A stretch of 64,000 nucleotides of DNA, from the NCBI RefSeq assembly GCF_900116135.1, contig NZ_FOZX01000005.1, forward strand, positions 181,745 through 245,744, in the 5' to 3' direction. Shown here one piece after another: positions 43,634 to 52,124 of this stretch (its first letter is position 1; every line of letters begins with the position of its first letter). The notes below the pieces were generated by a model. It was not told where the DNA came from and ran no database searches. It worked only from the letters and a program-made list of their open reading frames with translations. This stretch comes from Saccharopolyspora flava (lineage in GTDB: Bacteria; Actinomycetota; Actinomycetes; Mycobacteriales; Pseudonocardiaceae). Position numbers and translations under genes: made by a program.

Positions 43634-43648
43634 TTCACCCGAACGTGT
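43634..43648. promoter_or_regulatory. Motif TTCACCCGAACGTGT, within a dyad
   Basis: This 15-mer lies 39 bp upstream of the repeat-protein start. It is part of a hairpin-like dyad CCTTCAC/GTGAAGG (43632-43653). The same 15-mer with one change (C to T at position 11) occurs at 45280-45294, upstream of another small membrane-protein gene. Confidence 0.4.
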
Positions 43649-43788
43649 GAAGGCGGATCGCACCCTACGTCACGGCGGCGGTGTCTGGCCAGCGCCCCGG
43701 AAGCGGGGGAGCGGCGTCCGCTTCCGCGGGCGGCCAGGGGATGTTCGGGCGGCTACGTTGATCGTCGAGTGCGAACGAGAGGTGAGAC

Positions 43789-44955
43789 GTGAACTTGCTC
43801 GACGACGCCCGCGACGTGCTGCCCACCGATCACGACGCCGCCACGCTGGTCGGCCGCCTGCACGACCCGGACGAGGACGGACCCGCCGTGGTCGCGGTGC
43901 GCGGCGACGAGCTTGTCGACCTCAGCGGTGTCGCCCCGACCCTGACCGACCTGCTCGAGCACCCCGACCCCGTCGGACTCGCCCGCACCACCGCACCGCG
44001 CAAGACCTGGCCGCTGGACGCCGTGCTCACCGCGACGCTGGAGGGTGGCCCGGGTCCTCGGCTGCTGGCGCCGGCCGACCTGCAGGTGCTCAAGGCGGCC
44101 GGGGTCACCTTCGTCAAGAGCATGCTGGAGCGCGTCATCGAGGAGCGCGCCGCCGGGGACGTGACCCGCTCGGCCGAGATCCGCGAGCAGGTCGAGACCG
44201 CCATCGGCGGTGCCCTCGCGGCCGTGCGCCCCGGTTCGGCGGAGGCCCGCGCGGTCAAGGAAGTCCTGGTGCGCGACGGCCTGTGGTCGCAGTACCTGGA
44301 GGTCGGGCTCGGTCCCGACCCGGAGATCTTCACCAAGGCGCCGCTGCTGTCGGCGGTGGGCGCGGGCGCCGAGATCGGCATCGCCGAGGGCTCGGACTGG
44401 AACAACCCCGAACCCGAGGTCGCCCTGGCGGTGCGCTCCGACGGCCGGATCGCGGGCGCTACGCTCGGCAACGACGTCAACCTGCGCGACGTCGAAGGGC
44501 GCAGCGCCCTGCTGCTGCCCCAGGCGAAGGACAACAACGCCTCGGCGTCGCTGGGCCCGTTCCTGCGGCTGTTCGACGACGGGTTCGGGCTCGACGACGT
44601 CCGCGAGCTCGACGTGCGCCTGGAGGTCCGCGGGCAGGAGGGATTCGTCCTCGACGGGCTGAGCTCGATGCGCGAGATCAGCCGCGATCCCGAGGAGCTG
44701 GCCGCGGCCGCGCTCGGCGCGCACCACCAGTACCCCGACGGGCTGATCCTCTACACCGGAACCCTGTTCGCCCCCACCGAGGACCGCGGCGCGCCCGGCA
44801 AGGGCTTCACCCACCACGTCGGCGACGTCGTGCGGATCTCCACGCCGAAGCTCGGCGCCCTCGCCAACCGCGTCAACCGCAGCGAGCGGTGCCCGCGGTG
44901 GACCTTCGGCGTGCGCTCCCTGCTCGCCAACCTGGTGCACCGCGGGCTGCTCTAG
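43789..44955 (+). CDS. Fumarylacetoacetate hydrolase-family protein
   Basis: A 388-residue FAH-family enzyme, which hydrolyses or hydrates C-C bonds of oxo-acids with a divalent metal. Metal ligands are expected in EIGIAEGSDWNNPEPEVALA and in LGNDVNLRDVEGR, with the conserved lysine in PQAKDNNASAS. It is longer than the minimal 280-residue type, with an N-terminal domain of about 120 residues (TLVGRLHDPDEDGPAVVAV, GVTFVKSMLERVIEERA). This matches sugar-acid (2-keto-3-deoxy type) hydratase/hydrolase members. The start is GTG at 43789 with a GAGAGGTGAG site. It ends 8 bp before the palindromic terminator at 44963. Confidence 0.85.
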   Translation: MNLLDDARDVLPTDHDAATLVGRLHDPDEDGPAVVAVRGDELVDLSGVAPTLTDLLEHPDPVGLARTTAPRKTWPLDAVLTATLEGGPGPRLLAPADLQVLKAAGVTFVKSMLERVIEERAAGDVTRSAEIREQVETAIGGALAAVRPGSAEARAVKEVLVRDGLWSQYLEVGLGPDPEIFTKAPLLSAVGAGAEIGIAEGSDWNNPEPEVALAVRSDGRIAGATLGNDVNLRDVEGRSALLLPQAKDNNASASLGPFLRLFDDGFGLDDVRELDVRLEVRGQEGFVLDGLSSMREISRDPEELAAAALGAHHQYPDGLILYTGTLFAPTEDRGAPGKGFTHHVGDVVRISTPKLGALANRVNRSERCPRWTFGVRSLLANLVHRGLL

Positions 44956-44962
44956 ACCCCCG

Positions 44963-45000
44963 CGGGGTGGGGAAGTTTTCATGAAAACTTCGCCACCCCG
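44963..45000. terminator. 38-bp palindrome (AGTTTTCATGAAAACT core)
   Basis: Arms GGGGTGGGGAAGTTTTC and GAAAACTTCGCCACCCC around AT; one mismatch in 17 bp of stem. It lies between the convergent FAH-family gene and the 50-residue membrane gene, so it can terminate both. An almost identical element is at 56437. Confidence 0.75.
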
Positions 45001-45039
45001 GAAGTGGTGGCCACCTCGCCCCCGAGGTGGCCACCGCAC

Positions 45040-45192
45040 TCAGTCGCCCAGACGGGCGCTCCGCTTCACCTGCGCGGCGATCTCCTTGAGCCCGCGCCGC
45101 GTGCTCATCGACCCGCTGTCCTCCAGCGCGTCGGTGAACATGACGAAACCCAGAACCAGAACCAGCAGCATTGCCACGACGACGACGAACAC
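45040..45192 (-). CDS. Small membrane protein, 50 residues
   Basis: Starts at GTG 45192, with GGGGAGGAAAC just upstream, and reads MFVVVVAMLLVLVLGFVMFT, then a hydrophilic tail (LEDSGSMSTRRGLKEIAAQV). It has one N-terminal transmembrane segment and a basic helical tail facing the cytoplasm or cell wall. I know no family. A 15-bp motif (45280-45294) shared with the promoter region of the repeat protein lies 88 bp upstream. It converges on the FAH gene. Confidence 0.65.
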   Translation of the reverse strand: MFVVVVAMLLVLVLGFVMFTDALEDSGSMSTRRGLKEIAAQVKRSARLGD

Positions 45193-45279
45193 GTTTCCTC
45201 CCCTATCTGCCTGCGGTATCGAGCTCCCGCACTGCCTCGTTACTAGAGGGACGCGCTTCACCCGCCAGCGTGGCGCGAC

Positions 45280-45294
45280 TTCACCCGAATGTGT
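45280..45294. promoter_or_regulatory. Motif TTCACCCGAATGTGT, second copy
   Basis: It matches 14 of 15 bases of the copy at 43634. It lies between the divergent small membrane-protein gene (start 45192) and the DUF5313 gene (start 45408). This placement before two membrane-protein genes hints at a shared envelope regulator. Confidence 0.4.
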
Positions 45295-45407
45295 CTCACG
45301 TCACGTGCCGTGGTCGCGTCATGTCGGCCGGCAACGGGTGCATAGGATCTCCCGCAGCGGCCGAACGGACCGACGAGAAGCCCCGCGACGAGGACTAACC
45401 TGGACCC

Positions 45408-45812
45408 ATGGCGACCACCCCGCCCGCGCCGAGAACGCGACCCAATCCGGCGCAATGGGTCTGGTACGCCTTCGGCGGCAAGCTGCCGGACCGGTGCGCC
45501 GAGTGGGTGCTGCACGACGTCACCTGCCGCACGTGGGTGCTGCGCCACATCGCCCGCGCGCTGACCCAGCTCGCCCCGTTCTGCGCCGCGCTCATGCTGC
45601 TGCCCGGTCCGCTGTGGATCCGGTGGAGCTCGCTGGCCCTCGGCCTGCTCGTCGGGCTGTTCTACTCGCTGTGCTACATGGGCGAGACCGGTGAGCACCG
45701 CGCCATCAAGCACGGGTTCCCGCCCGGGGTCGCCCGCGACACCCGCGCCATGCGCCGCGACCTCGACCGCGCCAACAAGCACGGCGTCGGCTACCGCCCC
45801 TGGTGGGAGTGA
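45408..45812 (+). CDS. DUF5313 family membrane protein
   Basis: A 134-residue actinobacterial protein of DUF5313. Features are RPNPAQWVWYAFGGKLPDR and HDVTCRTWVLRHIARALTQL before two hydrophobic helices (LAPFCAALMLLPGPL and LALGLLVGLFYSLCYMGE), and a basic C-terminal tail ending GVGYRPWWE. The function is unknown. The start is ATG at 45408; the ribosome site is weak. It is divergent from the 50-residue membrane gene. Confidence 0.85.
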   Translation: MATTPPAPRTRPNPAQWVWYAFGGKLPDRCAEWVLHDVTCRTWVLRHIARALTQLAPFCAALMLLPGPLWIRWSSLALGLLVGLFYSLCYMGETGEHRAIKHGFPPGVARDTRAMRRDLDRANKHGVGYRPWWE

Positions 45813-46014
45813 CCGACACACCGGCGCTTGATCCGGCTGGGCGAATTCGCGGAACCACCCCCGGCCCCGTCGTCCCACGCAGCGGCCCCCGCACCCCCGA
45901 AAACCGTCACCGCGCGTGACCGGACGGTGATTGCGGGTGTTCACCGGCGGGCCTAGGTTCGTCCGCATCCGCCGAGATCCGGCGAGAAGTCCGAGCGAGC
46001 AGGGGGTTTCGCCG

Positions 46015-46857
46015 ATGCCCGACATCGTTCGCGCAGCACTGGTGCAGGCCAAGTGGACCGGTGACACCGGCAGCATGGTCGACGCGCACGAGCAGCACGC
46101 CCGAGAAGCCGCCGCCCGGGGCGCGCGCATCATCGGGTTCCAGGAGGTGTTCAACGCTCCCTACTTCTGCCAGGTCCAGGAGGATCAGCACCACCGGTGG
46201 GCCGAAGCGGTCCCGGACGGCCCCACGGTGCAGCGCATGTGCGCGCTGGCCCGCGAGCTGTCGATGGTCATCGTCGTCCCCGTCTTCGAGTCCGACGGGC
46301 CCGGTTTCGCCTACAACACCGCCGCCGTGATCGACGCCGACGGCACCTACCTCGGCAAGTACCGCAAGCACCACCTGCCGCACCTGCCCGGCTTCTGGGA
46401 GAAGTACTACTTCCGGCCCGGCAACCTCGGGTGGCCCGTCTTCGACACCGCCGTGGGCCGCGTCGGCGTCTACATCTGCTACGACCGGCACTTCCCGGAG
46501 GGCTGGCGCGCGCTCGGCCTCGCCGGGGCGCAGATCGTGTACAACCCGTCGGCCACCAGCCGCGGGCTGTCGTCCTACCTGTGGAAGCTCGAACAGCCGG
46601 CCGCCGCGGTGGCCAACGAGTACTTCATCGCCGCCATCAACCGGGTCGGCGTCGAGGAGTACGGCGACAACGACTTCTACGGCACCAGCTACTTCGTCGA
46701 CCCCTACGGCCGGTTCGTCGGCGAACCCGCGAGCGATACCGACGAGGAGCTGGTCGTCCGCGACCTCGACCTGGGCCTCATCGACGAGGTCCGCCGCACC
46801 TGGGCCTTCTACCGCGACCGCCGCCCCGACGCCTACGACCCGCTGACCAGGCCCTGA
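46015..46857 (+). CDS. Nitrilase-family amidohydrolase, probable beta-ureidopropionase
   Basis: A 280-residue carbon-nitrogen hydrolase. The catalytic triad is in place: Glu in IGFQEVFNAPYF, Lys in YLGKYRKHHLPHLPG and Cys in GVYICYDRHFPEGW. The length and the FYRDRRPDAYDPLTRP tail fit the beta-ureidopropionase/N-carbamoyl-amino-acid group. The start is ATG at 46015. The dihydropyrimidinase gene follows after 11 bp, so this is the last enzyme of reductive pyrimidine catabolism (N-carbamoyl-beta-alanine to beta-alanine) placed first in the operon. Confidence 0.9.
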   Translation: MPDIVRAALVQAKWTGDTGSMVDAHEQHAREAAARGARIIGFQEVFNAPYFCQVQEDQHHRWAEAVPDGPTVQRMCALARELSMVIVVPVFESDGPGFAYNTAAVIDADGTYLGKYRKHHLPHLPGFWEKYYFRPGNLGWPVFDTAVGRVGVYICYDRHFPEGWRALGLAGAQIVYNPSATSRGLSSYLWKLEQPAAAVANEYFIAAINRVGVEEYGDNDFYGTSYFVDPYGRFVGEPASDTDEELVVRDLDLGLIDEVRRTWAFYRDRRPDAYDPLTRP

Positions 46858-46868
46858 AGGAGCCCGCG

Positions 46869-48263
46869 ATGAGCAGAACCATCATCCGCGGTGGCCTGGT
46901 GATCACCGCGACCGAGGAGACCGAAGCCGACGTCCTCATCGAGGACGACACGATCGCCGCCATCGCCACCCCCGCCCTGGCCCGGGAGTGGACCGCCGAC
47001 ACCGTCCTGGACGCCACCGGCCGCTACGTCATCCCCGGCGGGGTCGACGCCCACACCCACATGGAGATGCCCTTCGGCGGCACCTTCGCCTCCGACACCT
47101 TCGAGACCGGCACCCGCGCCGCCGCCTGGGGCGGCACCACCACCATCATCGACTTCGCCATCCAACCCGTCGGCCGCACGCTGCGCGAAGGCGTCGAAGC
47201 CTGGCACGCCAAGGCCGACGAGCGCTGCGCCATCGACTACGGCTTCCACGGCATCCTCTCCGACGTCGGCGACGGCGTGCTCAAGGAGATGGACGCGCTG
47301 GTCGGGGAGGGGATCACCAGCTTCAAGATGTTCATGGCCTACCCCGGCGTGTTCTACAGCGACGACGGGCAGATCCTGCGGGCCATGCAGCAGGCGGGCG
47401 ACAACGGCGCGCTGATCATGATGCACGCCGAGAACGGCATCGCCATCGACGTCCTGGTCCGCCAGGCGCTCGACGCGGGCCGCACCGCCCCGAAGCACCA
47501 CGGCCGCGTCCGCCACCCGCGGCTGGAAGCCGAAGCCACCCACCGCGCCATCCAGCTGGCCGCGGTGGCCGGATCACCGCTCTACGTCGTGCACGTCTCG
47601 GCCACCCAGGCCATCGCCGAGATCACCCGCGCCCGCCACGAGGGCCAGCCCGTCTTCGGCGAGACCTGCCCGCAGTACCTGTTCCTGACCGTCGACGAGC
47701 TCGACGGACCGGGATTCGACGGCGCCAAGTACGTCTGCTCGACACCGCTGCGCCCCGCCGAGCACCAGGCGTCGCTGTGGCGGGCGCTGCGCACCGACGA
47801 CCTGTCGGTGGTCTCCACCGACCACTGCCCGTTCTGCTTCGCCGGCCAGAAGGAGCTCGGGCGCGACGACTTCTCCAAGATCCCCAACGGCATCCCCGGG
47901 GTCGAGAACCGCCTGGACCTGCTGCACGACGCCGTCGTCGCCGGCCACATCACCCGCCGCCGCTGGGTGGAGCTGGCCTGCACCACCCCGGCGCGGATGT
48001 TCGGGCTGCACCCGCGCAAGGGCACCCTCGCGCCCGGCTCCGACGCCGACGTCGTGCTCTACGACCCCCACGCCGAGCAGGTGCTCTCCGCCGAGACCCA
48101 CCACATGAACGTCGACTACAACGCCTACGAGGGCAGGCGCATCACGGGCCGGGCCCGCACCGTCCTGTCCCGCGGCGAGGTGATCGTGCACGAGGGCGAG
48201 TACCGGGGACGACCCGGGCGCGGCCGGTTCCTGCGCCGCGACACCTGCGACTACCTGACCTGA
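46869..48263 (+). CDS. hydA: Dihydropyrimidinase/hydantoinase
   Basis: A 464-residue amidohydrolase that opens dihydrouracil and hydantoin rings. Metal-site residues are in PGGVDAHTHMEMPFGG, the carbamylated lysine in ITSFKMFMAYPGVFY, His in MMHAENGIAI and VVHVSATQAI, and Asp in SVVSTDHCPFCFAGQK. The ATG at 46869 follows AAGGAG. It is the second gene of the pyrimidine operon, 11 bp after the nitrilase gene and 11 bp before the LLM oxidoreductase. Confidence 0.94.
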   Translation: MSRTIIRGGLVITATEETEADVLIEDDTIAAIATPALAREWTADTVLDATGRYVIPGGVDAHTHMEMPFGGTFASDTFETGTRAAAWGGTTTIIDFAIQPVGRTLREGVEAWHAKADERCAIDYGFHGILSDVGDGVLKEMDALVGEGITSFKMFMAYPGVFYSDDGQILRAMQQAGDNGALIMMHAENGIAIDVLVRQALDAGRTAPKHHGRVRHPRLEAEATHRAIQLAAVAGSPLYVVHVSATQAIAEITRARHEGQPVFGETCPQYLFLTVDELDGPGFDGAKYVCSTPLRPAEHQASLWRALRTDDLSVVSTDHCPFCFAGQKELGRDDFSKIPNGIPGVENRLDLLHDAVVAGHITRRRWVELACTTPARMFGLHPRKGTLAPGSDADVVLYDPHAEQVLSAETHHMNVDYNAYEGRRITGRARTVLSRGEVIVHEGEYRGRPGRGRFLRRDTCDYLT

Positions 48264-48274
48264 GGAGGCGTTCG

Positions 48275-49273
48275 ATGGACTTCGGAGTGGTCCTGCAGAC
48301 CGATCCGCCCGCGTCCCTCGTGGTCGAGCGGATGCGGCAGGCCGAAGCGCTGGGCTTCACCCACGGCTGGACCTTCGACTCCTGCGTGCTGTGGCAGGAA
48401 CCGTTCGTCATCTACAGCCGGATCCTCGCCGCCACCGAGCGGCTGCGCGTCGGCCCGATGGTGACCAACCCCAGCACCCGGGACTGGACGGTCACCGCCT
48501 CGCTGTTCGCCACCCTCAACGACATGTACGGCCCGCGCACCGTCTGCGGCATCGGCCGCGGCGACTCGGCCGTGCGCGTGACCGGTGGCGAACCCACCAC
48601 GCTGGCCAGGCTCGGCGAGGCGATGGCGGTGATCAAGGACCTCGCCGAGGGCCGCGAGGCCCGCCCGGGCGGCACGCCGGTGCGGCTGCCGTGGGTCGGC
48701 GACGGGCGGCTGCCGGTGTGGATGGGCGCCTACGGCCCGAAAGCCCTGGACCTGGCCGGACGCCAGGCCGACGGCTTCATCCTGCAGCTCGCCGACCCCT
48801 ACCTGACGCGGTGGATGGTCGAGCACGTCCGCGACGCCGCGCGACGGGCCGGGCGCGACCCCGCCGAGGTCACCGTGTGCGTGGCCGCCCCCGCCTACGT
48901 CGGCGACGACCTGGCGCACGCGCGCGAGCAGTGCCGGTGGTTCGGCGGCATGGTCGGCAACCACGTCGCCGACCTCGTCGCCCGCTACGGCGACTCCGGT
49001 GGCGCCGTCCCCGCCGCGCTCACCGACTACATCAAGGACCGGCAGGGCTACGACTACGCGCACCACGGGCGCGCCGGCAACGCCAGCACCGCGTTCGTGC
49101 CGGACGAGATCGTGGACCGGTTCTGCCTGCTCGGCGACCCCGAGGCGCACCTGGACCGGCTCGCCGAACTCCGCGACATCGGCGTCGACCAGTTCGCGCT
49201 CTACGCGATGCACGACGCCGTCGAACCGACGCTGCGGGCCTACGGCGAGAAGATCATCCCGGCCATGCGCTGA
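48275..49273 (+). CDS. LLM-class F420-dependent oxidoreductase (TIGR03842-like)
   Basis: A 332-residue luciferase-like TIM-barrel protein. Typical segments are MDFGVVLQTDPPASLVVERM, TLNDMYGPRTVCGIGRGDSA and LPVWMGAYGPKALDLAGRQA. In actinobacteria this subgroup is usually annotated as F420-dependent and often lies in hydantoin/pyrimidine clusters. The ATG at 48275 has GAGGAGG upstream. No dihydropyrimidine dehydrogenase gene is in the operon, so this enzyme might supply the first redox step; that is inference. Confidence 0.85.
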   Translation: MDFGVVLQTDPPASLVVERMRQAEALGFTHGWTFDSCVLWQEPFVIYSRILAATERLRVGPMVTNPSTRDWTVTASLFATLNDMYGPRTVCGIGRGDSAVRVTGGEPTTLARLGEAMAVIKDLAEGREARPGGTPVRLPWVGDGRLPVWMGAYGPKALDLAGRQADGFILQLADPYLTRWMVEHVRDAARRAGRDPAEVTVCVAAPAYVGDDLAHAREQCRWFGGMVGNHVADLVARYGDSGGAVPAALTDYIKDRQGYDYAHHGRAGNASTAFVPDEIVDRFCLLGDPEAHLDRLAELRDIGVDQFALYAMHDAVEPTLRAYGEKIIPAMR

Positions 49274-49383
49274 TCAATTTCGTGTGAACTCCCCGGCCGA
49301 GGCGACGATCACAGAGGAGGTGGTTTGTAGAGTTCCGCCTCGATTCGGCTTCCCGCGCTGCGGGCGGAACAGGAAGGTGCGCC

Positions 49384-50724
49384 ATGCGGCAGGGATTGGG
49401 CGCCAGGCTCGGCATCGGCTGGCGACTGCACGGCGACGGCACGACACCGCGCCCCGGGGAGGCCGTCGCACCGGACGAGCGCCTCTCGTGGGGGCGCACC
49501 ATCGGGCTCGGCGCCCAGCACGTGGTGGCGATGTTCGGCGCCACCTTCGTCTTCCCGGTCCTGATGGGGCTCGACCCGAACCTGGCGATCCTGGTCTCGG
49601 GCGTGGCCACGATCCTGTTCCTGCTGATCGTGCAGGGCAAGATCCCCAGCTACCTCGGGTCCAGCGCCTCGTTCGTCGGCGCGGTGACCGTCATCCGCGC
49701 CGGGGGCGGCGACAGCTCGGCGGTGACCGGCGCGATCCTGATCTGCGCGCTCGTGCTCGGCGCGGTCGGGGTGATCGTGCACTTCGTCGGAGCAGGGGCG
49801 GTGCACCGGATCCTGCCGCCCGCGGTCTCCGGTGCCGTGGTGATGCTGATCGGCTTCAACCTCGCGCCCGTGGTCGCCGAGACCTACTGGCCGCAGGACC
49901 AGTGGATCGCGCTGATCACGATGGTGATCGTGCTCGCGGCCACCGTCCTGCTGCGCGGGTTCTGGGGCCGCATCGCGGTGTTCCTGGGCCTGGCCGGCGG
50001 CTACGCGCTGTCCTGGGTGTTCGACGTGGCGTTCGGGCCGATCACCGCGCCGGACGCCGACGGCAACGTCGGCACCCACCTGCGGCTGGACCTCAGCGGC
50101 GTCGGCGACGCGCCCTGGTTCGGGCTGCCGCAGTTCCACGGCCCGTCGTTCGACCTCGCCGCGATCGTCGTGGTGCTGCCCGCCGTGATCGCGCTGATCG
50201 CCGAGAACACCGGTCACGTCAAGGCCGTCGAGCAGATGACCGGCGCCCGCCTGGACGGCAGCCTCGGCCGCGCGATCTTCGCCGACGGCTTCGCCAGCGC
50301 CCTGTCCAGCGCCGTCGGCGGCCCGCCGACCACCACCTACGCGGAGAACATCGGGGTCATGGCCGCCACCCGCGTCTACTCGACCGCCGCCTACTGGGTC
50401 GCGGCGATCGTGGCCATCGCCTTCGGCCTGTGCCCGAAGTTCGGCGCGATCATCGCCGCCACCCCGGGCGGGGTGCTCGGCGGCATCACCGTCGTGCTCT
50501 ACGGGATGATCGGCCTGCTCGGCGCCAAGATCTGGGTGGAGAACCGGGTCGACTTCGCCGACCCGGTCAACCTGCTGCCGCCGGCCGCCGGGCTGGTCGC
50601 CGGCATCGGCGGGGTGTCGCTGCAGATCACCCCGTCGTTCGAGTTCAGCGGTATCGCCCTGGGCACGGTGGTCACGCTCGTCGGTTACCACCTGCTGCGC
50701 GCGGCCACGGCCCGGCGGGCTTAG
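49384..50724 (+). CDS. NCS2-family uracil/xanthine permease
   Basis: A 446-residue nucleobase:H+ symporter with about 14 helices. The family signature is ALSSAVGGPPTTTYAENIGV with the substrate-site Glu, preceded by VIALIAENTGHVKAVEQM. The N-terminal GLGAQHVVAMFGATFVFPVL is the other NCS2 hallmark. It ends the pyrimidine catabolism operon, 110 bp behind the LLM gene, and probably imports uracil or thymine. The ATG at 49384 has GGAAGG upstream. The stop overlaps the convergent TetR gene by 4 bp. Confidence 0.93.
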   Translation: MRQGLGARLGIGWRLHGDGTTPRPGEAVAPDERLSWGRTIGLGAQHVVAMFGATFVFPVLMGLDPNLAILVSGVATILFLLIVQGKIPSYLGSSASFVGAVTVIRAGGGDSSAVTGAILICALVLGAVGVIVHFVGAGAVHRILPPAVSGAVVMLIGFNLAPVVAETYWPQDQWIALITMVIVLAATVLLRGFWGRIAVFLGLAGGYALSWVFDVAFGPITAPDADGNVGTHLRLDLSGVGDAPWFGLPQFHGPSFDLAAIVVVLPAVIALIAENTGHVKAVEQMTGARLDGSLGRAIFADGFASALSSAVGGPPTTTYAENIGVMAATRVYSTAAYWVAAIVAIAFGLCPKFGAIIAATPGGVLGGITVVLYGMIGLLGAKIWVENRVDFADPVNLLPPAAGLVAGIGGVSLQITPSFEFSGIALGTVVTLVGYHLLRAATARRA

Positions 50725-51380
50725 AACTCGACTTCCGGCGTGCGGATGATGACCTCGTCGGCGCTGATCGGCCTGCCCGGCAGCGGGCGGCTGTTCTCGG
50801 CGCGCAGGCCGTCGAGCAGCACCGCGATGTAGCGGGCGGGCGCGATCGTGCGCAGCTCCTCGGGCAGCGCCTGCATCCCCTGCAGGGCGAGGCCGCTGAG
50901 CACGGCGATGTCGCCGGTGCTGATGTCCTCGCGCAGCTTGCCGTCGGCCTGGGCGCGGCGGACCAGGTCCTCGACCAGCTCCAGGAACTGGTTGTTGACG
51001 GCCTCGGTGTTGGGGTCGGAGTTGATGATCGCCCGCGCCCGGGACGACAGGACCGTCAGCCGGACCACCGTGCGCAGCGCCAGGCCGCGGTGCATGATCT
51101 GGCTCAGCGCGGTCCAGGCGTCGGGTTTCTGCGCGATGGTGGCGCGGGTGTCCTCCAGAACGGTGTCGAAGGCGTCCTGGGCGACGGCCCGGATCAGCGA
51201 ATCGCGGTCGGGGAATCGGCGGTAGAGCGTGCCCACGCCCACCCCGGCGGAGCGGGCGACCTCCTCCATCGGCACCTCGGTGCCGCGTTCGGTGAACACG
51301 GCTTGAGCGGCGCTGATGATCCGGTCCCGGTTTCGGCGCGCGTCCGCGCGCAGTCGCGGCGTCGTGTCGGTGGTGGTCAT
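50721..51380 (-). CDS. TetR-family transcriptional regulator
   Basis: A 219-residue repressor. The HTH is RIISAAQAVFTERGTEVPME followed by EVARSAGVGVGTLYRRFPDR, with a helical effector domain (SGLALQGMQALPEELRTIAP). The start is ATG at 51380. It converges on the permease with a 4-bp overlap (50721-50724) and diverges from the 44-residue membrane gene at 51716. Two dyads upstream (51579-51593, 51606-51632) are possible operators. It may control the small membrane protein rather than the pyrimidine operon. Confidence 0.88.
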   Translation of the reverse strand: MTTTDTTPRLRADARRNRDRIISAAQAVFTERGTEVPMEEVARSAGVGVGTLYRRFPDRDSLIRAVAQDAFDTVLEDTRATIAQKPDAWTALSQIMHRGLALRTVVRLTVLSSRARAIINSDPNTEAVNNQFLELVEDLVRRAQADGKLREDISTGDIAVLSGLALQGMQALPEELRTIAPARYIAVLLDGLRAENSRPLPGRPISADEVIIRTPEVEF

Positions 51381-51715
51381 GATCCTCGATTCGGCCCTGG
51401 TGTGCTTGCGGCGAATTGTCGCACGGCGGGTACTCCGGAAAGGGGATGAACGGCATCCATTTCCCCGCTCCTCGCACACGCTTTCGTCACCTTGATCTGT
51501 CCCCCGCAGGGGTGACGGCGAGGGTCTCACACGGATCGGCTGTTCGGGTGTCGCGCACATTACAACCGGGCGGTTTGGGCGTTTGGGAAACGCGGTCGTA
51601 AGATTGGTTTGTACCGGGTTATCACCCAAACCTTCTTCCGATCGACCTGTCCTCGGGCGGGTGTGTGCGTGCGCGCGTTCGGAAGGCGGGGCGGACAGTG
51701 GAGAGGAGGCAAGAA
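51381..51715. other. Divergent intergenic region with two dyads
   Basis: No gene is supported. It holds GCGTTT/AAACGC with a 3-nt spacer (51579-51593) and GGTTTG/CAAACC with a 15-nt spacer (51606-51632, containing an inner GGGT/ACCC). The region 51540-51640 is A+T richer than its surroundings and probably contains the promoter of the 44-residue gene. Confidence 0.5.
51579..51632. promoter_or_regulatory. Two inverted repeats, candidate TetR operators
   Basis: Dyad 1 is GCGTTT-GGG-AAACGC (51579-51593), dyad 2 GGTTTG...CAAACC (51606-51632). Both lie 84-137 bp before the small membrane-protein gene and 199-252 bp before the TetR start, the usual position for a divergent TetR system. Confidence 0.45.
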
Positions 51716-51850
51716 GTGGCAACGGTGTGGGTGGCCCTGGCGGCCGAGGCGATCGTCCTCCTGGCTGCGGCCGGAGCGCTGACCAGCTGGGTTCGTCGTT
51801 CGGACGAGGTTCCGGGTCAAGGCATCGAGCCCGCCGGGCAGAGTGCCTGA
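51716..51850 (+). CDS. Small membrane protein, 44 residues
   Basis: The GTG at 51716 sits after a perfect AGGAGG (GAGAGGAGGCAAGAA), and the protein reads MATVWVALAAEAIVLLAAAG plus LTSWVRRSDEVPGQGIE. One transmembrane helix, then a short polar tail. No family is recognised. It is divergent from the TetR gene and followed after 12 bp by a hairpin, so it forms its own transcription unit. Confidence 0.65.
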   Translation: MATVWVALAAEAIVLLAAAGALTSWVRRSDEVPGQGIEPAGQSA

Positions 51851-51862
51851 GGTAAGCGCGCG

Positions 51863-51895
51863 CACGGGCTTGCTCCCTCGTGGAACAAGCCCGTG
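51863..51895 (+). terminator. Hairpin terminator after the 44-residue gene
   Basis: A 10-bp stem CACGGGCTTG/CAAGCCCGTG with a 13-nt loop, 13 bp downstream of the stop codon. It is followed by the pyrimidine-rich sequence ACGCTTCTTCC. Confidence 0.75.
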
Positions 51896-52124
51896 ACGCT
51901 TCTTCCATCGTTCGCGGAAGACCATTCGTTACACCTTTTCCGGCGCCTTCTTCGCGCCCATTCCGCTACCGGCCGGTTTCCCGCCGGTGAATTGCGGAAT
52001 TCCTGATCTCGGCTTCCGGAGTCGTTCTTCTCCCGTGGTGTGGGGCACTGCTGTGCGCCCGGTCGCACTTCGCCCGATAGGCTGGCGGGCACCCACGACC
52101 GGCAGCACCGATCGGAAGGCATCC

